DNA of 64,000 nt from Belnapia sp. F-4-1 (GCF_000802185.1 NZ_KN676113.1:2066819-2130818); one strand, 5' to 3'; counted from the stretch's first letter, positions 44,608 to 56,293 are shown. Numbers and translations: made by a program. The notes: a model not told the origin generated them from the letters alone.

Positions 44608-45204
44608 TCATTCCCTGGATTTCAGCAAGCCCGAGGCGAGGCAGCGGAAGGCTTCGACGGCCTTGGCGAGGACAGCGGGCGGGTCGTCCGAGGCGGCGAC
44701 CCAGAGCGCAGCATTGAGCGCGGCCCCGTTGACCAGCCGGGCCGCGGCCTCGGCATCCATGGGCCGCACCGTGCCGGATGCGATCAGCGCCTCGATCGTC
44801 ATGGTGGTCTCCTGGAGGCAGGCATTCTGGCCCGGCCACTGCGAGGGGTCACCGAGCACCGCCGGGCCGTCCAGCAGCATGATCCGCTGGATCTCGGGCT
44901 CCAGCGCCAGCTCGATATAGGCCACTCCCTCTTCCAGGAAGCCAAGCCAGGGGGTTTCCGCCCGGTCGCGCGCGGCGCGCGCCTTCGCCACCATCTCCGC
45001 GTCGAGCTGTGCGATCACGGCGCGCAGCAGGCCCTTCTTGTCGCCGAAATTGTGGTAGAGCGCGCCCCGTGTCAGCCCGGCCGCAGCGGTCAGCTCGTCC
45101 ATCGATGCCGCCGCGTAGCCCTGTTCCGCGAAGGCCGACCGCGCGGCCCGGATGAGCTTGGCTCGGGTCTCCTCCATCATCCGCGTGCGCTGTCCCACCG
45201 CCAT
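44608..45204 (-). CDS. TetR-family transcriptional regulator
   Basis: A 198-residue repressor. The N-terminal DNA-binding domain is RAKLIRAARSAFAEQGYAAASMDELTAAAGLTRGALYHNFGDKKGLL (about residues 15-60), and the ligand domain follows with no recognisable specificity. The TAEYxxxF-type tail resembles TetR_C members. ATG 45204 follows GGAGGGG. Its promoter region contains a 14-base perfect inverted repeat shared with the divergent rid gene, so it very likely controls both itself and that gene. The inducer could be a reactive imine or a xenobiotic. Confidence 0.9.
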   Translation of the reverse strand: MAVGQRTRMMEETRAKLIRAARSAFAEQGYAAASMDELTAAAGLTRGALYHNFGDKKGLLRAVIAQLDAEMVAKARAARDRAETPWLGFLEEGVAYIELALEPEIQRIMLLDGPAVLGDPSQWPGQNACLQETTMTIEALIASGTVRPMDAEAAARLVNGAALNAALWVAASDDPPAVLAKAVEAFRCLASGLLKSRE

Positions 45205-45225
45205 CGGCCCCTCCGAATTTTCATG

Positions 45226-45259
45226 TACGCCACGTATGTTGGTTGACATACGTGGCGTA
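45226..45259. promoter_or_regulatory. Operator: perfect 14-base inverted repeat between tetR and rid
   Basis: TACGCCACGTATGT (45226-45239) is repeated as its complement at 45246-45259 around TGGTTG. A TTGACA box (45243-45248) lies in the centre in the rid direction. This is the expected design for a TetR dimer-of-dimers site blocking a divergent promoter. Confidence 0.75.
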
Positions 45260-45276
45260 TGCGGCCAAGTCTTCGC

Positions 45277-45289
45277 ATACGAGGCGTAT
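45277..45289. promoter_or_regulatory. Second, shorter operator-like palindrome ATACG-AGG-CGTAT
   Basis: A perfect 5-3-5 palindrome 17 bases beyond the main operator and about 58 bases before the rid start. It reuses the ATACG/CGTAT half sequence found in the main site, so it may be an auxiliary site of the same TetR protein. Confidence 0.5.
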
Positions 45290-45347
45290 ATGAACCTCGC
45301 CTCGCCGCTGGGGAAGGAATCCCGGCGCCAACAAGAGGAGTCCAGCC

Positions 45348-45746
45348 ATGGCCAAGCGCGACGCGATCTTCCCGCCCGGACGGGAAGCGCTTTACGAGAA
45401 GCACCGCTACTCCGCGGCGATCCGGTCGGGCGACCTGCTTTTCGTCTCCGGCCAGGTCGGCAGCCGCGAGGACGGCTCGGCCGAGCCGGACTTTGCAAAG
45501 CAGGTCGAACTGGCCTTTCAGCGGCTCGACGCCGTATTGAAGGCGGCGGGCTGCAGCTTCGACGATGTGGTGGACGTGACCACCTTCCACACCGACCCAG
45601 AGGCGCAGTTCGAGACGGTGATGGCCGTCCGCGACAAGGCCATCGGCGCGCCGCCCTATCCGAATTGGACCGCGGTCGGGGTGACCTGGCTCGCGGGCTT
45701 CGACTTCGAGATCAAGGTCATCGCGCGCATTCCCCAGGCCGCCTGA
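45348..45746 (+). CDS. Rid family (YjgF/YER057c/UK114) protein
   Basis: A 132-residue member of the Rid superfamily, which includes enamine/imine deaminases and related hydrolases. Visible features are SGDLLFVSGQVGSREDGSAEP, a QVELAFQRLDAVLKAAGCSFDDVVDVTTFHTDP segment, and the C-terminal NWTAVGVTWLAGFDFEIKVIARI. The Arg that binds substrate carboxylates in RidA proper (in a PxR segment near the C-terminus) is not evident, so it fits better in an Rid2-7 group. ATG 45348 follows AAGAGGAG. It is divergent from the TetR gene and probably repressed by it. Confidence 0.85.
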   Translation: MAKRDAIFPPGREALYEKHRYSAAIRSGDLLFVSGQVGSREDGSAEPDFAKQVELAFQRLDAVLKAAGCSFDDVVDVTTFHTDPEAQFETVMAVRDKAIGAPPYPNWTAVGVTWLAGFDFEIKVIARIPQAA

Positions 45747-45765
45747 CGGTGCCGGGGGTTGCGCC

Positions 45766-46218
45766 TCAGCCCAGCCGCAACCGCGCCTCCGTCGCCAGCC
45801 GGTCCGCCCGCTCGTTCATCGGGTCGCCGGCATGGCCGCGCACCCAGCGCCATTCCACCTGGTGCGGCTTGGCTGCCGCCAGCAGCCGCTGCCACAGCGC
45901 CATGTTGGCGACCGGTTCCTTGGCTGAGTTGCGCCAGTTGTTCCGCACCCAGCCGTTGATCCAACGGCTGATGCCATTGCGGACATACTCGCTGTCGGTG
46001 TGCACCACCACGCGGCAGGGGCGCTTCAGCGCCTCGAGCGCGCTGATCGCCGCCATCAGCTCCATGCGGTTGTTGGTTGTCGCCGGATCGCCGCCGGAGA
46101 ATTCCCGCTCCGTTTCGCCATAGCGGAGGATGGCCGCCCAGCCGCCAGGGCCGGGATTGGGCTTGCATCCGCCATCGGTCCAGATCTCGACCGGCGGCTG
46201 CGTCTCGTCAGAGGCCAA
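45766..46218 (-). CDS. rnhA: Ribonuclease HI
   Basis: A 150-residue enzyme that cleaves the RNA strand of RNA-DNA hybrids. The catalytic residues of E. coli RNase HI all have counterparts: Asp about 15 ([12 protein letters not shown]), Glu about 53 (NNRMELMAA), Asp about 75 (VHTDSEYV), His about 129 and Asp about 139 ([13 protein letters not shown]). The length equals the family norm. The start overlaps the thrB end by 11 bases, placing it last in the ispH-thrB-rnhA operon typical of Alphaproteobacteria. Confidence 0.96.
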   Translation of the reverse strand: MASDETQPPVEIWTDGGCKPNPGPGGWAAILRYGETEREFSGGDPATTNNRMELMAAISALEALKRPCRVVVHTDSEYVRNGISRWINGWVRNNWRNSAKEPVANMALWQRLLAAAKPHQVEWRWVRGHAGDPMNERADRLATEARLRLG

Positions 46219-47188
46219 GGGCGCCTGGTCCTTCGGCAGCGGCGAAGAAGCGGAGCTTCGCCAGGTATTCCAGCGGGTCCTTCCGCGTCACCAGCGCGCC
46301 GGCCGGCGTCGCCGTCCAGTCGTAGAGGCGCGTGAGCAAAAAGCGAATTGCCGCGCCGCGGCAGAGCACGGGCAGCGCCGCCCGCTCCTCCGCGGCGAGC
46401 GGGCGGATGCGCTGGTAGGCGGCGAGCACCGCATGCGCCCGCGTCACGTTGTAGGCGCCGTCGGCATCGAAGCACCAGGCATTGAGGCAGACGGCGATGT
46501 CGTAGGCGAGCAGGTCGGTGCAGGCGAAGTAGAAGTCGATCAGCCCGGACACCTCGGGCTTCCCGTCCGCGCCTGGCAGGAAGAAGACATTGTCCGGGAA
46601 CAGGTCGGCGTGGATCTGTCCGACCGGCAACAGCCCCGGCGTCGGCCAAGCAGCGAGGATCGCCGCCAGCCGCCTGTCCAGCTCGGCGATCAGGCCCGGC
46701 TGCACCGCATCGCCCCCCGACCGGCAGCGATCGAGCAGCGGTCCCCAGCTCACCGGGCCGAGCCCGTTCGGTCGTCTGGCGGTGAAGTCGGCACCCGCTG
46801 CGTGCAGCCGCGCCAGCGCCTCGCCGAGCGGCGCCCCATGTTCGGGGCGGACGCGCCGCGGCCAGACGCCGGGCAGGAAGGTGCAGATCGCCGCCGGCCG
46901 CCCGGCGAGCTGGCGCAGCGCCACCCCGTCGCGCGCCTGCACCGGCTGCGGGCAGCGCAGCCCGTGCGCCGCGAGGTGCTCCATCAGCCCGAGGAACCAG
47001 GGCAGCTCCGCCGGATCGACGCGCTTCTCGTAGAGGGTGAGGATGAAGTCGCCCGCCTCGGTCTTCAGCGCGTAGTTGGAATTCTCCACCCCCTCGGCGA
47101 TGCCGCGGAAGGCGAGCAGCCCGCCGAGCGGGTAGGCGGCGAGGAAGGCCCGCAGCGCCTCGTCGGTGACTTCGGTGTAGACGGCCAT
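46208..47188 (-). CDS. thrB: Homoserine kinase (type II, APH fold)
   Basis: A 326-residue kinase that phosphorylates homoserine in threonine synthesis. It is of the aminoglycoside-phosphotransferase-like type common in Alphaproteobacteria rather than the GHMP type. The start [22 protein letters not shown], the [22 protein letters not shown] segment, the catalytic loop [11 protein letters not shown] and the metal-binding [11 protein letters not shown] are diagnostic. It is separated from ispH by seven bases and overlaps rnhA. Confidence 0.95.
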   Translation of the reverse strand: MAVYTEVTDEALRAFLAAYPLGGLLAFRGIAEGVENSNYALKTEAGDFILTLYEKRVDPAELPWFLGLMEHLAAHGLRCPQPVQARDGVALRQLAGRPAAICTFLPGVWPRRVRPEHGAPLGEALARLHAAGADFTARRPNGLGPVSWGPLLDRCRSGGDAVQPGLIAELDRRLAAILAAWPTPGLLPVGQIHADLFPDNVFFLPGADGKPEVSGLIDFYFACTDLLAYDIAVCLNAWCFDADGAYNVTRAHAVLAAYQRIRPLAAEERAALPVLCRGAAIRFLLTRLYDWTATPAGALVTRKDPLEYLAKLRFFAAAEGPGALGL

Positions 47189-47195
47189 GGTCGCG

Positions 47196-48179
47196 TCAGC
47201 GCGCGCCCTCGGTCTGCAGCGCGCTGGGCAGCTTGAAGGTGATGGTCTCCTCCGCCACCACCACCTCCTCGATGGCAAGCTCGAACCGCTCGCGCAGCCG
47301 GGCCAGCACCTCCTCCACCAGCACCTCCGGCGCGCTGGCGCCGGCGGTGATGCCGATGGTGCGGAGCCCCCCGGCCAGCGACAGGTCGAGGTCCCGCCCG
47401 CGCTGTACCATCACCGCCTTCGGACAGCCGGCGCGTTCCGCGACCTCGACGAGGCGCAACGAGTTGGAGGAGTTGGGCGCCCCCACCACCACCATCAGCT
47501 CCGCCCGGTCGGCGATCGCCTTCACCGCCGCCTGGCGGTTGGTGGTGGCGTAGCAGATGTCCTCCTTCGCCGGCGCGTGGATGCCGGGGAAGCGCTCGCG
47601 CAGCGCCGCCACGATGTCGGTGGTGTCGTCGACCGAGAGCGTGGTCTGGGTGATGAAGGCGAGCGGCCGGTCCCCCGGCACTGGGGTGGTGCGGGCCCGC
47701 TCGGCATCCTCGATCAGGGTGACGGTGCCCTCGGGCAGCTGGCCCATGGTGCCGACCACCTCCGGATGCCCGGCATGGCCGATCAGCAGGATGTGCCGGC
47801 CGCGGCTGAAATGCTGCTCCGCCTCGCGATGGACCTTGCTGACCAGCGGGCAGGTCGCGTCCAGGAAGAAGAGCTTGCGGCGGCTGGCCTCGGCCGGGAC
47901 CGCTTTTGGTACGCCATGGGCGGAGAAGACGACCGGCGCATCGTCCGGCACCTCGTCCAGCTCCTCGACGAAGATGGCGCCCTGCCGCTCCAGGCTCTCG
48001 ACCACGAAGCGGTTGTGGACGATCTCGTGCCGGACATAGACGGGGGCGCCGTAGCGGCGAATCGCCTCCTCCACGATCTTGATCGCGCGGTCCACGCCGG
48101 CGCAGAAGCCGCGGGGGCCGGCAAGAAGGACATTCAGCCGGGGCAGGTTGCGCTCGGGCGCGTGGGGGTGCAGGTCCAT
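47196..48179 (-). CDS. ispH: 4-hydroxy-3-methylbut-2-enyl diphosphate reductase
   Basis: A 327-residue iron-sulfur enzyme that makes isopentenyl and dimethylallyl diphosphate in the last step of the MEP pathway. The three cluster cysteines are present: about 26 in [11 protein letters not shown], 110 in [12 protein letters not shown] and 209 in [10 protein letters not shown]. Substrate-binding histidines lie in [13 protein letters not shown] and LIGHAGHPE, and the catalytic Glu in the FxEExD-type region. It heads the ispH-thrB-rnhA operon. ATG 48179 is used; the first 12 residues are extra relative to E. coli. Confidence 0.97.
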   Translation of the reverse strand: MDLHPHAPERNLPRLNVLLAGPRGFCAGVDRAIKIVEEAIRRYGAPVYVRHEIVHNRFVVESLERQGAIFVEELDEVPDDAPVVFSAHGVPKAVPAEASRRKLFFLDATCPLVSKVHREAEQHFSRGRHILLIGHAGHPEVVGTMGQLPEGTVTLIEDAERARTTPVPGDRPLAFITQTTLSVDDTTDIVAALRERFPGIHAPAKEDICYATTNRQAAVKAIADRAELMVVVGAPNSSNSLRLVEVAERAGCPKAVMVQRGRDLDLSLAGGLRTIGITAGASAPEVLVEEVLARLRERFELAIEEVVVAEETITFKLPSALQTEGAR

Positions 48180-48286
48180 GGTGCCTCTCGCTCGCTGGCG
48201 CTATTTGCCGTGCCGAAGGGCCGGCGGGCACAGTGGGCGGGGCGCACACTAGCGGCCCGCCGTCCGGGCTCAAGGGGGATATGGTG

Positions 48287-48814
48287 ATGCGGTGGAGAGT
48301 TGTCCTGTTGGCGCTGCTTCTGGCCGGGTGTGGCGCCGGCACCGGCACCCAATTGCCGATCGCCTGCCCCAGCCCTGGCCTGCTGGGAGAGGGGGCTGAC
48401 CTCACCCGCTACCGCCCGGGCGCGGCGCAGGACCTCACCGGCCTCGATTTCGATGCCAGGCTGGTGAGCATCAACGGCACCTGCAAGGCCGGGCGGGGCG
48501 AGCGGAGCATCCAGGTGCAGATGACCGCCGGCTTCAGCGTGGAGCGCGGGCCGGCCTCCGAGGGACGAAGCGTCGACCTGCCCTGGTTCGTCGCGGTGCT
48601 CGACCGGCAGACCGACACCATCCTCAGCCGCCAGAATTTCACCGACCGGGTGGCCTTCGGCCGCAACGAGACGCGCAGCACGGTCGACAGCGCGCCGGTT
48701 TCCATCAGCTTGCCGGTCGGGGCGAGTCGGCAGGCGGGGGACTACCGCATCCTCGTCTCCTTCCAACTCACCGAGCAGGACCTGGCGCTGAACCGCCGTC
48801 GCGGGCCACGCTGA
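48287..48814 (+). CDS. Putative lipoprotein, conserved hypothetical
   Basis: A 175-residue exported protein. The signal peptide MRWRVVLLALLLAGCGAG ends in a lipobox LAGC, so it should be acylated and held in a membrane. The mature part is beta-rich (AQDLTGLDFDARLVSINGTC, IQVQMTAGFSVERGP, DYRILVSFQLT) without a recognised domain. A GGGGG ribosome-binding site lies eight bases before ATG 48287; an ATG at 48281 is too close to it. It is divergent from ispH and just upstream of the glycine riboswitch, but no functional link to either is apparent. Confidence 0.75.
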   Translation: MRWRVVLLALLLAGCGAGTGTQLPIACPSPGLLGEGADLTRYRPGAAQDLTGLDFDARLVSINGTCKAGRGERSIQVQMTAGFSVERGPASEGRSVDLPWFVAVLDRQTDTILSRQNFTDRVAFGRNETRSTVDSAPVSISLPVGASRQAGDYRILVSFQLTEQDLALNRRRGPR

Positions 48815-48875
48815 CCGGCAGCGCGGCATTGCGCCGCCGGCCCCGGCCGGGCTAGACAGGCGCACCCGCAGATGC

Positions 48876-49069
48876 CGCGCGGGAGAGAGGGGAGGCCCGG
48901 CCAACCGGGCGCCCCCGCCGAAGGCGCAACCGGCCCCCGGAAACGCTCAGGCAGAAGGGCCGCGCGGAGAAGGGACCTCTGGAAAGCCTGGTGCCGCAAG
49001 GCACCGGCACCGAAGGAGTAAGGCCCGGCCCAAGGCCGTCGCCGAATCTCTCAGGTTCCCGGACAGAGG
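48876..49069 (+). ncRNA. Tandem glycine riboswitch
   Basis: Two glycine aptamers in the gcvT leader. Aptamer 1 (about 48876-48965) has GCGCGGGAGAG closing with CCGCGC, and the conserved CCGCCGAAGGCGCAA and AAACGCTCAGGC cores. Aptamer 2 (about 48976-49069) is closed by CCTCTGG with CAGAGG and has CACCGAAGGAGTAAG and AATCTCTCAGGTTCC. The short linker allows cooperative binding, as in known tandem glycine riboswitches, which activate the cleavage operon when glycine is abundant. Confidence 0.95.
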
Positions 49070-49115
49070 GGGGCCACGGACTTCAACTCACGCCGCAGAT
49101 GCGGCCGGGGGACCC

Positions 49116-50222
49116 GTGGCTGAGACCGAATCGCTGCTCGAGACGCCGCTCGCCGGCCTGCACCGCGCCCTGGGGGGGCGTATGGTTGCCTTCGCCGGCT
49201 ATGCCATGCCGGTGCAATACCCGGCCGGGATCATGGCGGAGCACCTGCATGTCCGCAGCGCCGCCGGCCTCTTCGACGTCTCTCATATGGGCCAGGCGGA
49301 ATTGCTCGGCGAGGGCGCGGCTGCGGCGCTGGAGCGGGTAACGCCCGCCGATATCCAGGCGTTGAAGCCCGGCCGCCAGCGCTACGGCCTGCTGATGACG
49401 CCCGAGGGCGGCATCTTCGACGACTTCATGGTGGCGAATCGTGGCGACCGGCTCCTGCTCGTCGTCAATGCCAGCCGCAAGCATGACGACTTCGCCCTGA
49501 TCGAATCGGTGCTGCCTGCGGGCGTCACCCTCCGCCGCCTGCCGGACCGCGCCCTGCTCGCCCTCCAGGGGCCGGGCGCCGCCGCGGCCATCGGCCCGCT
49601 CGCTCCCGCGCTTATCGCCCTTTCCTTCATGGGCGTGGCCGAGACGGAGATCGAGGGCATCCCCGTCATCGCCAGCCGCAGCGGCTATACCGGCGAGGAT
49701 GGCTGGGAGATCAGCGCCCCCGCCGGGGAGGCCGAGCGCTTGGCCAGGATCCTGCTCGCCCTGCCCGGCGTGCAGCCCGCCGGCCTCGGCGCCCGCGATT
49801 CGCTGCGGCTGGAGGCCGGGCTCTGCCTCTACGGCACCGACATCGACGAGGCGACCAGCCCGGTCGAGGCCGCGCTCACCTGGTCCATCGGCAAGCGCCG
49901 CCGCATGGCCTGGGACTTCCCCGGCGCCGAGCGCGTGCGGGAGGAACTGGCCAACGGCACGGCGCGTGTCCGCGTCGGCCTTCGTCCTGAGGGCCGCCAG
50001 CCCGCCCGTGGCGAGACGATGATCCATGCCCCCGGCGGCGAGACCATCGGCAGCATCACCTCCGGCGGCTTCGGCCCCTCGCTCGGCGGGCCGATGGCCA
50101 TGGGCTACGTCGCCCGCTCCCATGCGACGGACGGCACCCCCATCGAGTTGATCGTGCGCAGCAAGCCCCTCGCGGCCCGCATCGCGCCCATGCCCTTCGT
50201 TCCCCACCGCTACGCCCGCTGA
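49116..50222 (+). CDS. gcvT: Aminomethyltransferase, glycine cleavage system T protein
   Basis: A 368-residue enzyme that moves the methylene unit from H-protein-bound aminomethyl group to tetrahydrofolate, releasing ammonia. Typical parts are LHRALGGRMVAFAGYAMPVQY, LFDVSHMGQAE, SRSGYTGEDGWEI, GLGARDSLRLEAGLCLYG and VGLRPEGRQPARG. GTG 49116 is used because it has GGGGGA five to ten bases upstream and lies just after the riboswitch; no ATG fits. It is the first gene of gcvT-gcvH-gcvP and is expected to respond to glycine through the leader. Confidence 0.96.
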   Translation: MAETESLLETPLAGLHRALGGRMVAFAGYAMPVQYPAGIMAEHLHVRSAAGLFDVSHMGQAELLGEGAAAALERVTPADIQALKPGRQRYGLLMTPEGGIFDDFMVANRGDRLLLVVNASRKHDDFALIESVLPAGVTLRRLPDRALLALQGPGAAAAIGPLAPALIALSFMGVAETEIEGIPVIASRSGYTGEDGWEISAPAGEAERLARILLALPGVQPAGLGARDSLRLEAGLCLYGTDIDEATSPVEAALTWSIGKRRRMAWDFPGAERVREELANGTARVRVGLRPEGRQPARGETMIHAPGGETIGSITSGGFGPSLGGPMAMGYVARSHATDGTPIELIVRSKPLAARIAPMPFVPHRYAR

Positions 50223-50234
50223 GGACACCGACCC

Positions 50235-50608
50235 ATGCCAGAGCTGAAATACACCCAGGACCATGAGTGGGTGCGGGCCGACGGCGACGCCGCCACCATC
50301 GGCATCACCGACCATGCCCAGAACGCCCTCGGCGACGTGGTCTTCGTCGACCTGCCCGAGGTCGGGCGCGAGGTCGCGGCCGGCGAGGCGATCGCCGTCG
50401 TCGAGAGCGTGAAGGCCGCCTCCGACGTCTATGCCCCGATCGCCGGCCGCATCGTCGAAGTGAACTCGGCGCTGACCGACGACCCCGGCCTCATCAACCG
50501 CGAGCCGACCGGCGAGGGCTGGTTCTTCAAGATCGAGCCGGCCGATGCCGGCGCCGTCGCCGCGCTGATGGATGAGTCGGCCTACGCCGCCTTCGTGGAC
50601 AGCCAGGC

Positions 50609-50612
<4 letters not shown>
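50235..50612 (+). CDS. gcvH: Glycine cleavage system H protein
   Basis: A 125-residue lipoyl carrier that shuttles the aminomethyl intermediate among the P, T and L proteins. The lipoylation site is the Lys in [15 protein letters not shown] (about residue 63), and DLPEVGREV and [15 protein letters not shown] are family marks. It follows gcvT by 12 bases and overlaps gcvP at ATGA. Confidence 0.97.
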
Positions 50613-53505
<2,893 letters not shown>

Positions 53506-53506
<1 letters not shown>

Positions 53507-54060
53507 TGGTGCGGTCCTGGCGGCGGACGGGCAACCGCACCGTCCACCGCGACCGCTGGGTCCATCTCCGCGCCGAATCCTGGGAGACCGGGGACGGCGC
53601 GGTCCTCGACCCCTGGTACATGCTCGACTGGGCGGACTGGGTAAACGTGGTGGCGCTGACGCCGGATAGCCGGCTGGTGCTGGTGCGCCAGTTCCGCCCC
53701 GGCCTCGGCGCCATCGCGCTGGAACTCCCAGGCGGCATGGTCGAGGCGGAGGAGGCCGACCCGGCCGAAGCCGCCCGCCGCGAATTCACAGAGGAGACGG
53801 GCTACGACGCCCCATCCTTCCGTCTGGTCGCCAGCCTGCGCAACGACCCGGCCCATGCCGGCAACCGCGTCCATGTCGTCCTCGCCGAGGGTGCCGTCCC
53901 CACCGCCGCCCAGCGACTCGACCATGGCGAGGAGATCGCCGTGGAATTGCTGCCCCTTGCCACCGTTCTCGCCGGCCTGGCCGAGGGGCTGATCGGCAAC
54001 GCCAACCATGTCGGCAGCCTCCTGCTCGCCCTGCGCGAGGCCGGCCGCACCGGCGCCTGA
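53506..54060 (+). CDS. Nudix hydrolase
   Basis: A 184-residue hydrolase. The Nudix box is complete: GGMVEAEEADPAEAARREFTEETGYD, with the catalytic Glu residues in REFTEE. The surrounding LVLVRQFRPGLGAIALELPGG resembles ADP-ribose or ADP-sugar pyrophosphatases (NudF-type). Its start overlaps the gcvP stop in TGATG, so it is part of the glycine-inducible transcript; what nucleotide derivative it removes is unknown. The next gene starts 50 bases later. Confidence 0.88.
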
Positions 54061-54110
54061 ACCACCCGCGGCACGCGGCGTTCCGGCCGGGTGAACCCGA
54101 TCCGGACCCG

Positions 54111-55049
54111 ATGCAGCGCCGCCGCCTCCTCGCCCTCGCGGGCCTCGCCACGATCCCCGGCCCCTTGGCCGCCGCGCCCATGCCCATGATCCGCGAGGAC
54201 TGGACCGACCCGGCCCGCAACCGCCGCCTGCCGGTGCTGATCCGCCTGCCCGATGCCGAGGCGCCGGCGCCCGCGGTGTTGGTCTCCCACGGCCTCGGCG
54301 GCTCGCGCGAGGGTCTCGCCTATCTCGGCCAGGCGCTGGCCGAGGCCGGCTTCCTCGTCCTCCACATCCAGCACCCCGGCACCGATGCGGGCATCTGGCA
54401 GGGCAGGGCCGACATCTCCGCCACCATGGCCGCCGCCGCGCTCGATGCCGGCCAGGCCTTCGCCCGCTTGCAGGACGGCATCTTCGCCTTGGGCGAGCTG
54501 ACCCGCCGCCCCGGCCTGCGGGAGCGGGTGGATGCCTCCCGCCTCGCCGTCGCCGGCCATTCCTACGGCGCCTGGCTGGTGCAGCACCTGCTGGGCCAGC
54601 GCCTGCCCGGCGGCGACCACGGCCTTGCCCTGCCGGATGCGCGGCTGAAGGCCGGCATCGCCCTCTCGCCCATCCCGCCGCGCGGCCTGTCGCCCCGCTA
54701 CGCCTTCGGCCGCATCGCCCGGCCGATGCTGCACGTCACGGGCACGCTCGATTCCGGCTTCATCGACGGCGCCACGGCCGAGGACCGGGAGCTGCCCTTT
54801 CATTCCATCAGCGGCCCGCCCGGGGCGCTGGCGGTACTGGCGGGTGCCACCCACGCCGCCTTCGCCGATGAGCGCGCCGCCGGCCCGCGCTGGGCCGACC
54901 CAACCTATCATGCCCGCACCGCCGGCCTCGCCACCGCCTTCCTCCGCGCCTCGCTGCTCGGCGATGCCGCCGCGCGCACGGCGCTGCTCGCCGGCATGCC
55001 CGGCCTGCTGGCGCCGGGCGACCGCCTCACCTGCAAGGATTTCGGCTGA
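54111..55049 (+). CDS. Secreted alpha/beta hydrolase (PET-hydrolase/dienelactone-hydrolase-like)
   Basis: A 312-residue serine hydrolase. A signal peptide (MQRRRLLALAGLATIPGPLAAAP) is followed by an alpha/beta core with SHGLGGSREGLAYLGQ, the nucleophile Ser about 151 in AGHSYGAWLV, an Asp in TGTLDSGF and a His in GATHAAF that complete the triad. The layout is close to predicted dienelactone hydrolases and platelet-activating-factor acetylhydrolase-like enzymes. The substrate is unknown. It is rightward like gcvP and the Nudix gene and overlaps the next small gene in TGATG. Confidence 0.8.
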   Translation: MQRRRLLALAGLATIPGPLAAAPMPMIREDWTDPARNRRLPVLIRLPDAEAPAPAVLVSHGLGGSREGLAYLGQALAEAGFLVLHIQHPGTDAGIWQGRADISATMAAAALDAGQAFARLQDGIFALGELTRRPGLRERVDASRLAVAGHSYGAWLVQHLLGQRLPGGDHGLALPDARLKAGIALSPIPPRGLSPRYAFGRIARPMLHVTGTLDSGFIDGATAEDRELPFHSISGPPGALAVLAGATHAAFADERAAGPRWADPTYHARTAGLATAFLRASLLGDAAARTALLAGMPGLLAPGDRLTCKDFG

Positions 55050-55234
55050 TGACGGACAAGACCCCGACCGGCGCCTCGGAGACGATGAACTCCGCCGACC
55101 CGGCCTCCAAGACGACGGCCGAGAAGGTCCAGCAGGGCGGCACCACGACCAACCCGAAGGCGAAGGTGCCCTCCGACCTCTACCCCGACCCGCCTGGCGT
55201 CACCGACAGCACACCGGGCGGGCGGGATGATTAG
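55049..55234 (+). CDS. Small hydrophilic protein, unknown function
   Basis: A 61-residue, Thr/Pro/Gly-rich, strongly hydrophilic peptide (MTDKTPTGASETMNSADPAS onward) with no signal or fold motif. It is supported as a gene by the one-base TGATG overlap with the upstream hydrolase, by codon composition similar to its neighbour, and by the terminator-like hairpin that follows. It looks intrinsically disordered. The family is not recognised. Confidence 0.55.
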   Translation: MTDKTPTGASETMNSADPASKTTAEKVQQGGTTTNPKAKVPSDLYPDPPGVTDSTPGGRDD

Positions 55235-55249
55235 GCTTGTGAGGTAGGG

Positions 55250-55276
55250 CCGGTCGGGTCGGCCCGACGGGTCTTT
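55250..55276 (+). terminator. Rho-independent terminator after the gcv-hydrolase transcript
   Basis: Stem GTCGGG (55253-55258) with CCCGAC (55263-55268) around a four-base loop, followed by GGGTCTTTT. The T-run is in the rightward direction, as needed to end transcription after the 61-residue gene. Confidence 0.6.
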
Positions 55277-55384
55277 TCCGCCCCGGGTGCGTCGGACGGC
55301 TTGCCAATGCAACCAGCATAGGCTGCGCCGCCCTCCTGCCCAGGACGCAGAATTCCTCGCCGGTCCTCCACCTCCGGCCTCACC

Positions 55385-56293
55385 TCACGAGCCGGCCTTC
55401 AACCTTGGCGGCTTGATCCCCGCCAGCTCGCACTGCGCGTCGAGCATCGCCGAGAAGTCCTTCTGCCCCCAGCCGCGGCCACGGGCGCTGCTGAAGGCCT
55501 CACGCGCGATGGCGGCGACCGGCAGCGTCACCTTCGCCGCATTCGCCGCCTGCACGATCAGCGACAGGTCCTTGTGCGCCAGGTCGATGGCGAAGCCCGG
55601 CTCCGTGTCGCCCGCCAGCGCCTTGTTCGGCCAGTTCACCTTGAGCTGGCCATTCGTCGCCGTCGTCCCGTGCAGCACCTCGAGCGTCTTCTCGAGGTCG
55701 AGGCCGAAGGCGGCCGAGAGCGACAGCGCTTCCGCATTCAGCTGGCAAAGGATGATGGCGAGGTAGTTGTTCACCAGCTTGGTCCGCGTGCCCGCGCCGG
55801 GCCCGCCGCAATGGTGGATGGTGCTGCCCATCGCCTCCAGCAGCGGCTTGACGCGCTCAAAGTCGGCATCGCTCGCGCCCACCATGAAGAGCGATTCGCC
55901 CCGGTCCGCATGCCAGGCCAGGCGCCCGACCGGCGCGTCGACGAAGCCGATGCCGCGCGCCGCGCAGGCCGCGGCCAGTGCATCCGTCGTCTCCGGATCG
56001 ACTGTCGACATGTCCATCACCAGCCCGCCTGGCTTGATGTTGGCGAGGATGCCATCCGCCCCGAGGATCGAGGCCTGAACCTCGCGCGGCCCCGGCAGCA
56101 TGGTCAGCACCACGTCGCTCGCCTGCGCCACGGCGGCCGCGCTGCCGGCCGAGGCGGCGCCCAGCTCCTCCAGCGCCGCCACCGGCCCCGGCGCGATGTC
56201 GTGCACCGTCAGCGGGTGCTGCTTGCGGCGGATGCTGGAGGCCATGCCCCGCCCCATCCGACCAAGCCCGATGAACCCGATCCTGTCGCCCAT
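55385..56293 (-). CDS. 3-hydroxyisobutyrate dehydrogenase family reductase, YihU/sulfolactaldehyde-reductase-like
   Basis: A 302-residue NAD(H) dehydrogenase. The dinucleotide site is IGFIGLGRMGRGMASS and the catalytic Lys lies in TRTKLVNNYL (about 172). Unlike ordinary family members, the substrate loop is DAPVGRLAWHA (about 119-129) rather than DAPVSGG; a PVGR loop, together with NWPNKALAGDTEPGFAIDLAHKDL, closely resembles E. coli YihU, which reduces 3-sulfolactaldehyde, where the loop Arg helps bind the sulfonate. The comparison is from memory. A sulfonate or similar anionic substrate is therefore plausible. It is divergent from the TRAP binding protein genes. Confidence 0.75.
   Translation of the reverse strand: MGDRIGFIGLGRMGRGMASSIRRKQHPLTVHDIAPGPVAALEELGAASAGSAAAVAQASDVVLTMLPGPREVQASILGADGILANIKPGGLVMDMSTVDPETTDALAAACAARGIGFVDAPVGRLAWHADRGESLFMVGASDADFERVKPLLEAMGSTIHHCGGPGAGTRTKLVNNYLAIILCQLNAEALSLSAAFGLDLEKTLEVLHGTTATNGQLKVNWPNKALAGDTEPGFAIDLAHKDLSLIVQAANAAKVTLPVAAIAREAFSSARGRGWGQKDFSAMLDAQCELAGIKPPRLKAGS

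Noticed and set aside
49070-49115. Terminator hairpin in the riboswitch expression platform
   Set aside because: No convincing stem with T-run was seen between the second aptamer and the gcvT start, so only the aptamers are annotated; translational control may apply.
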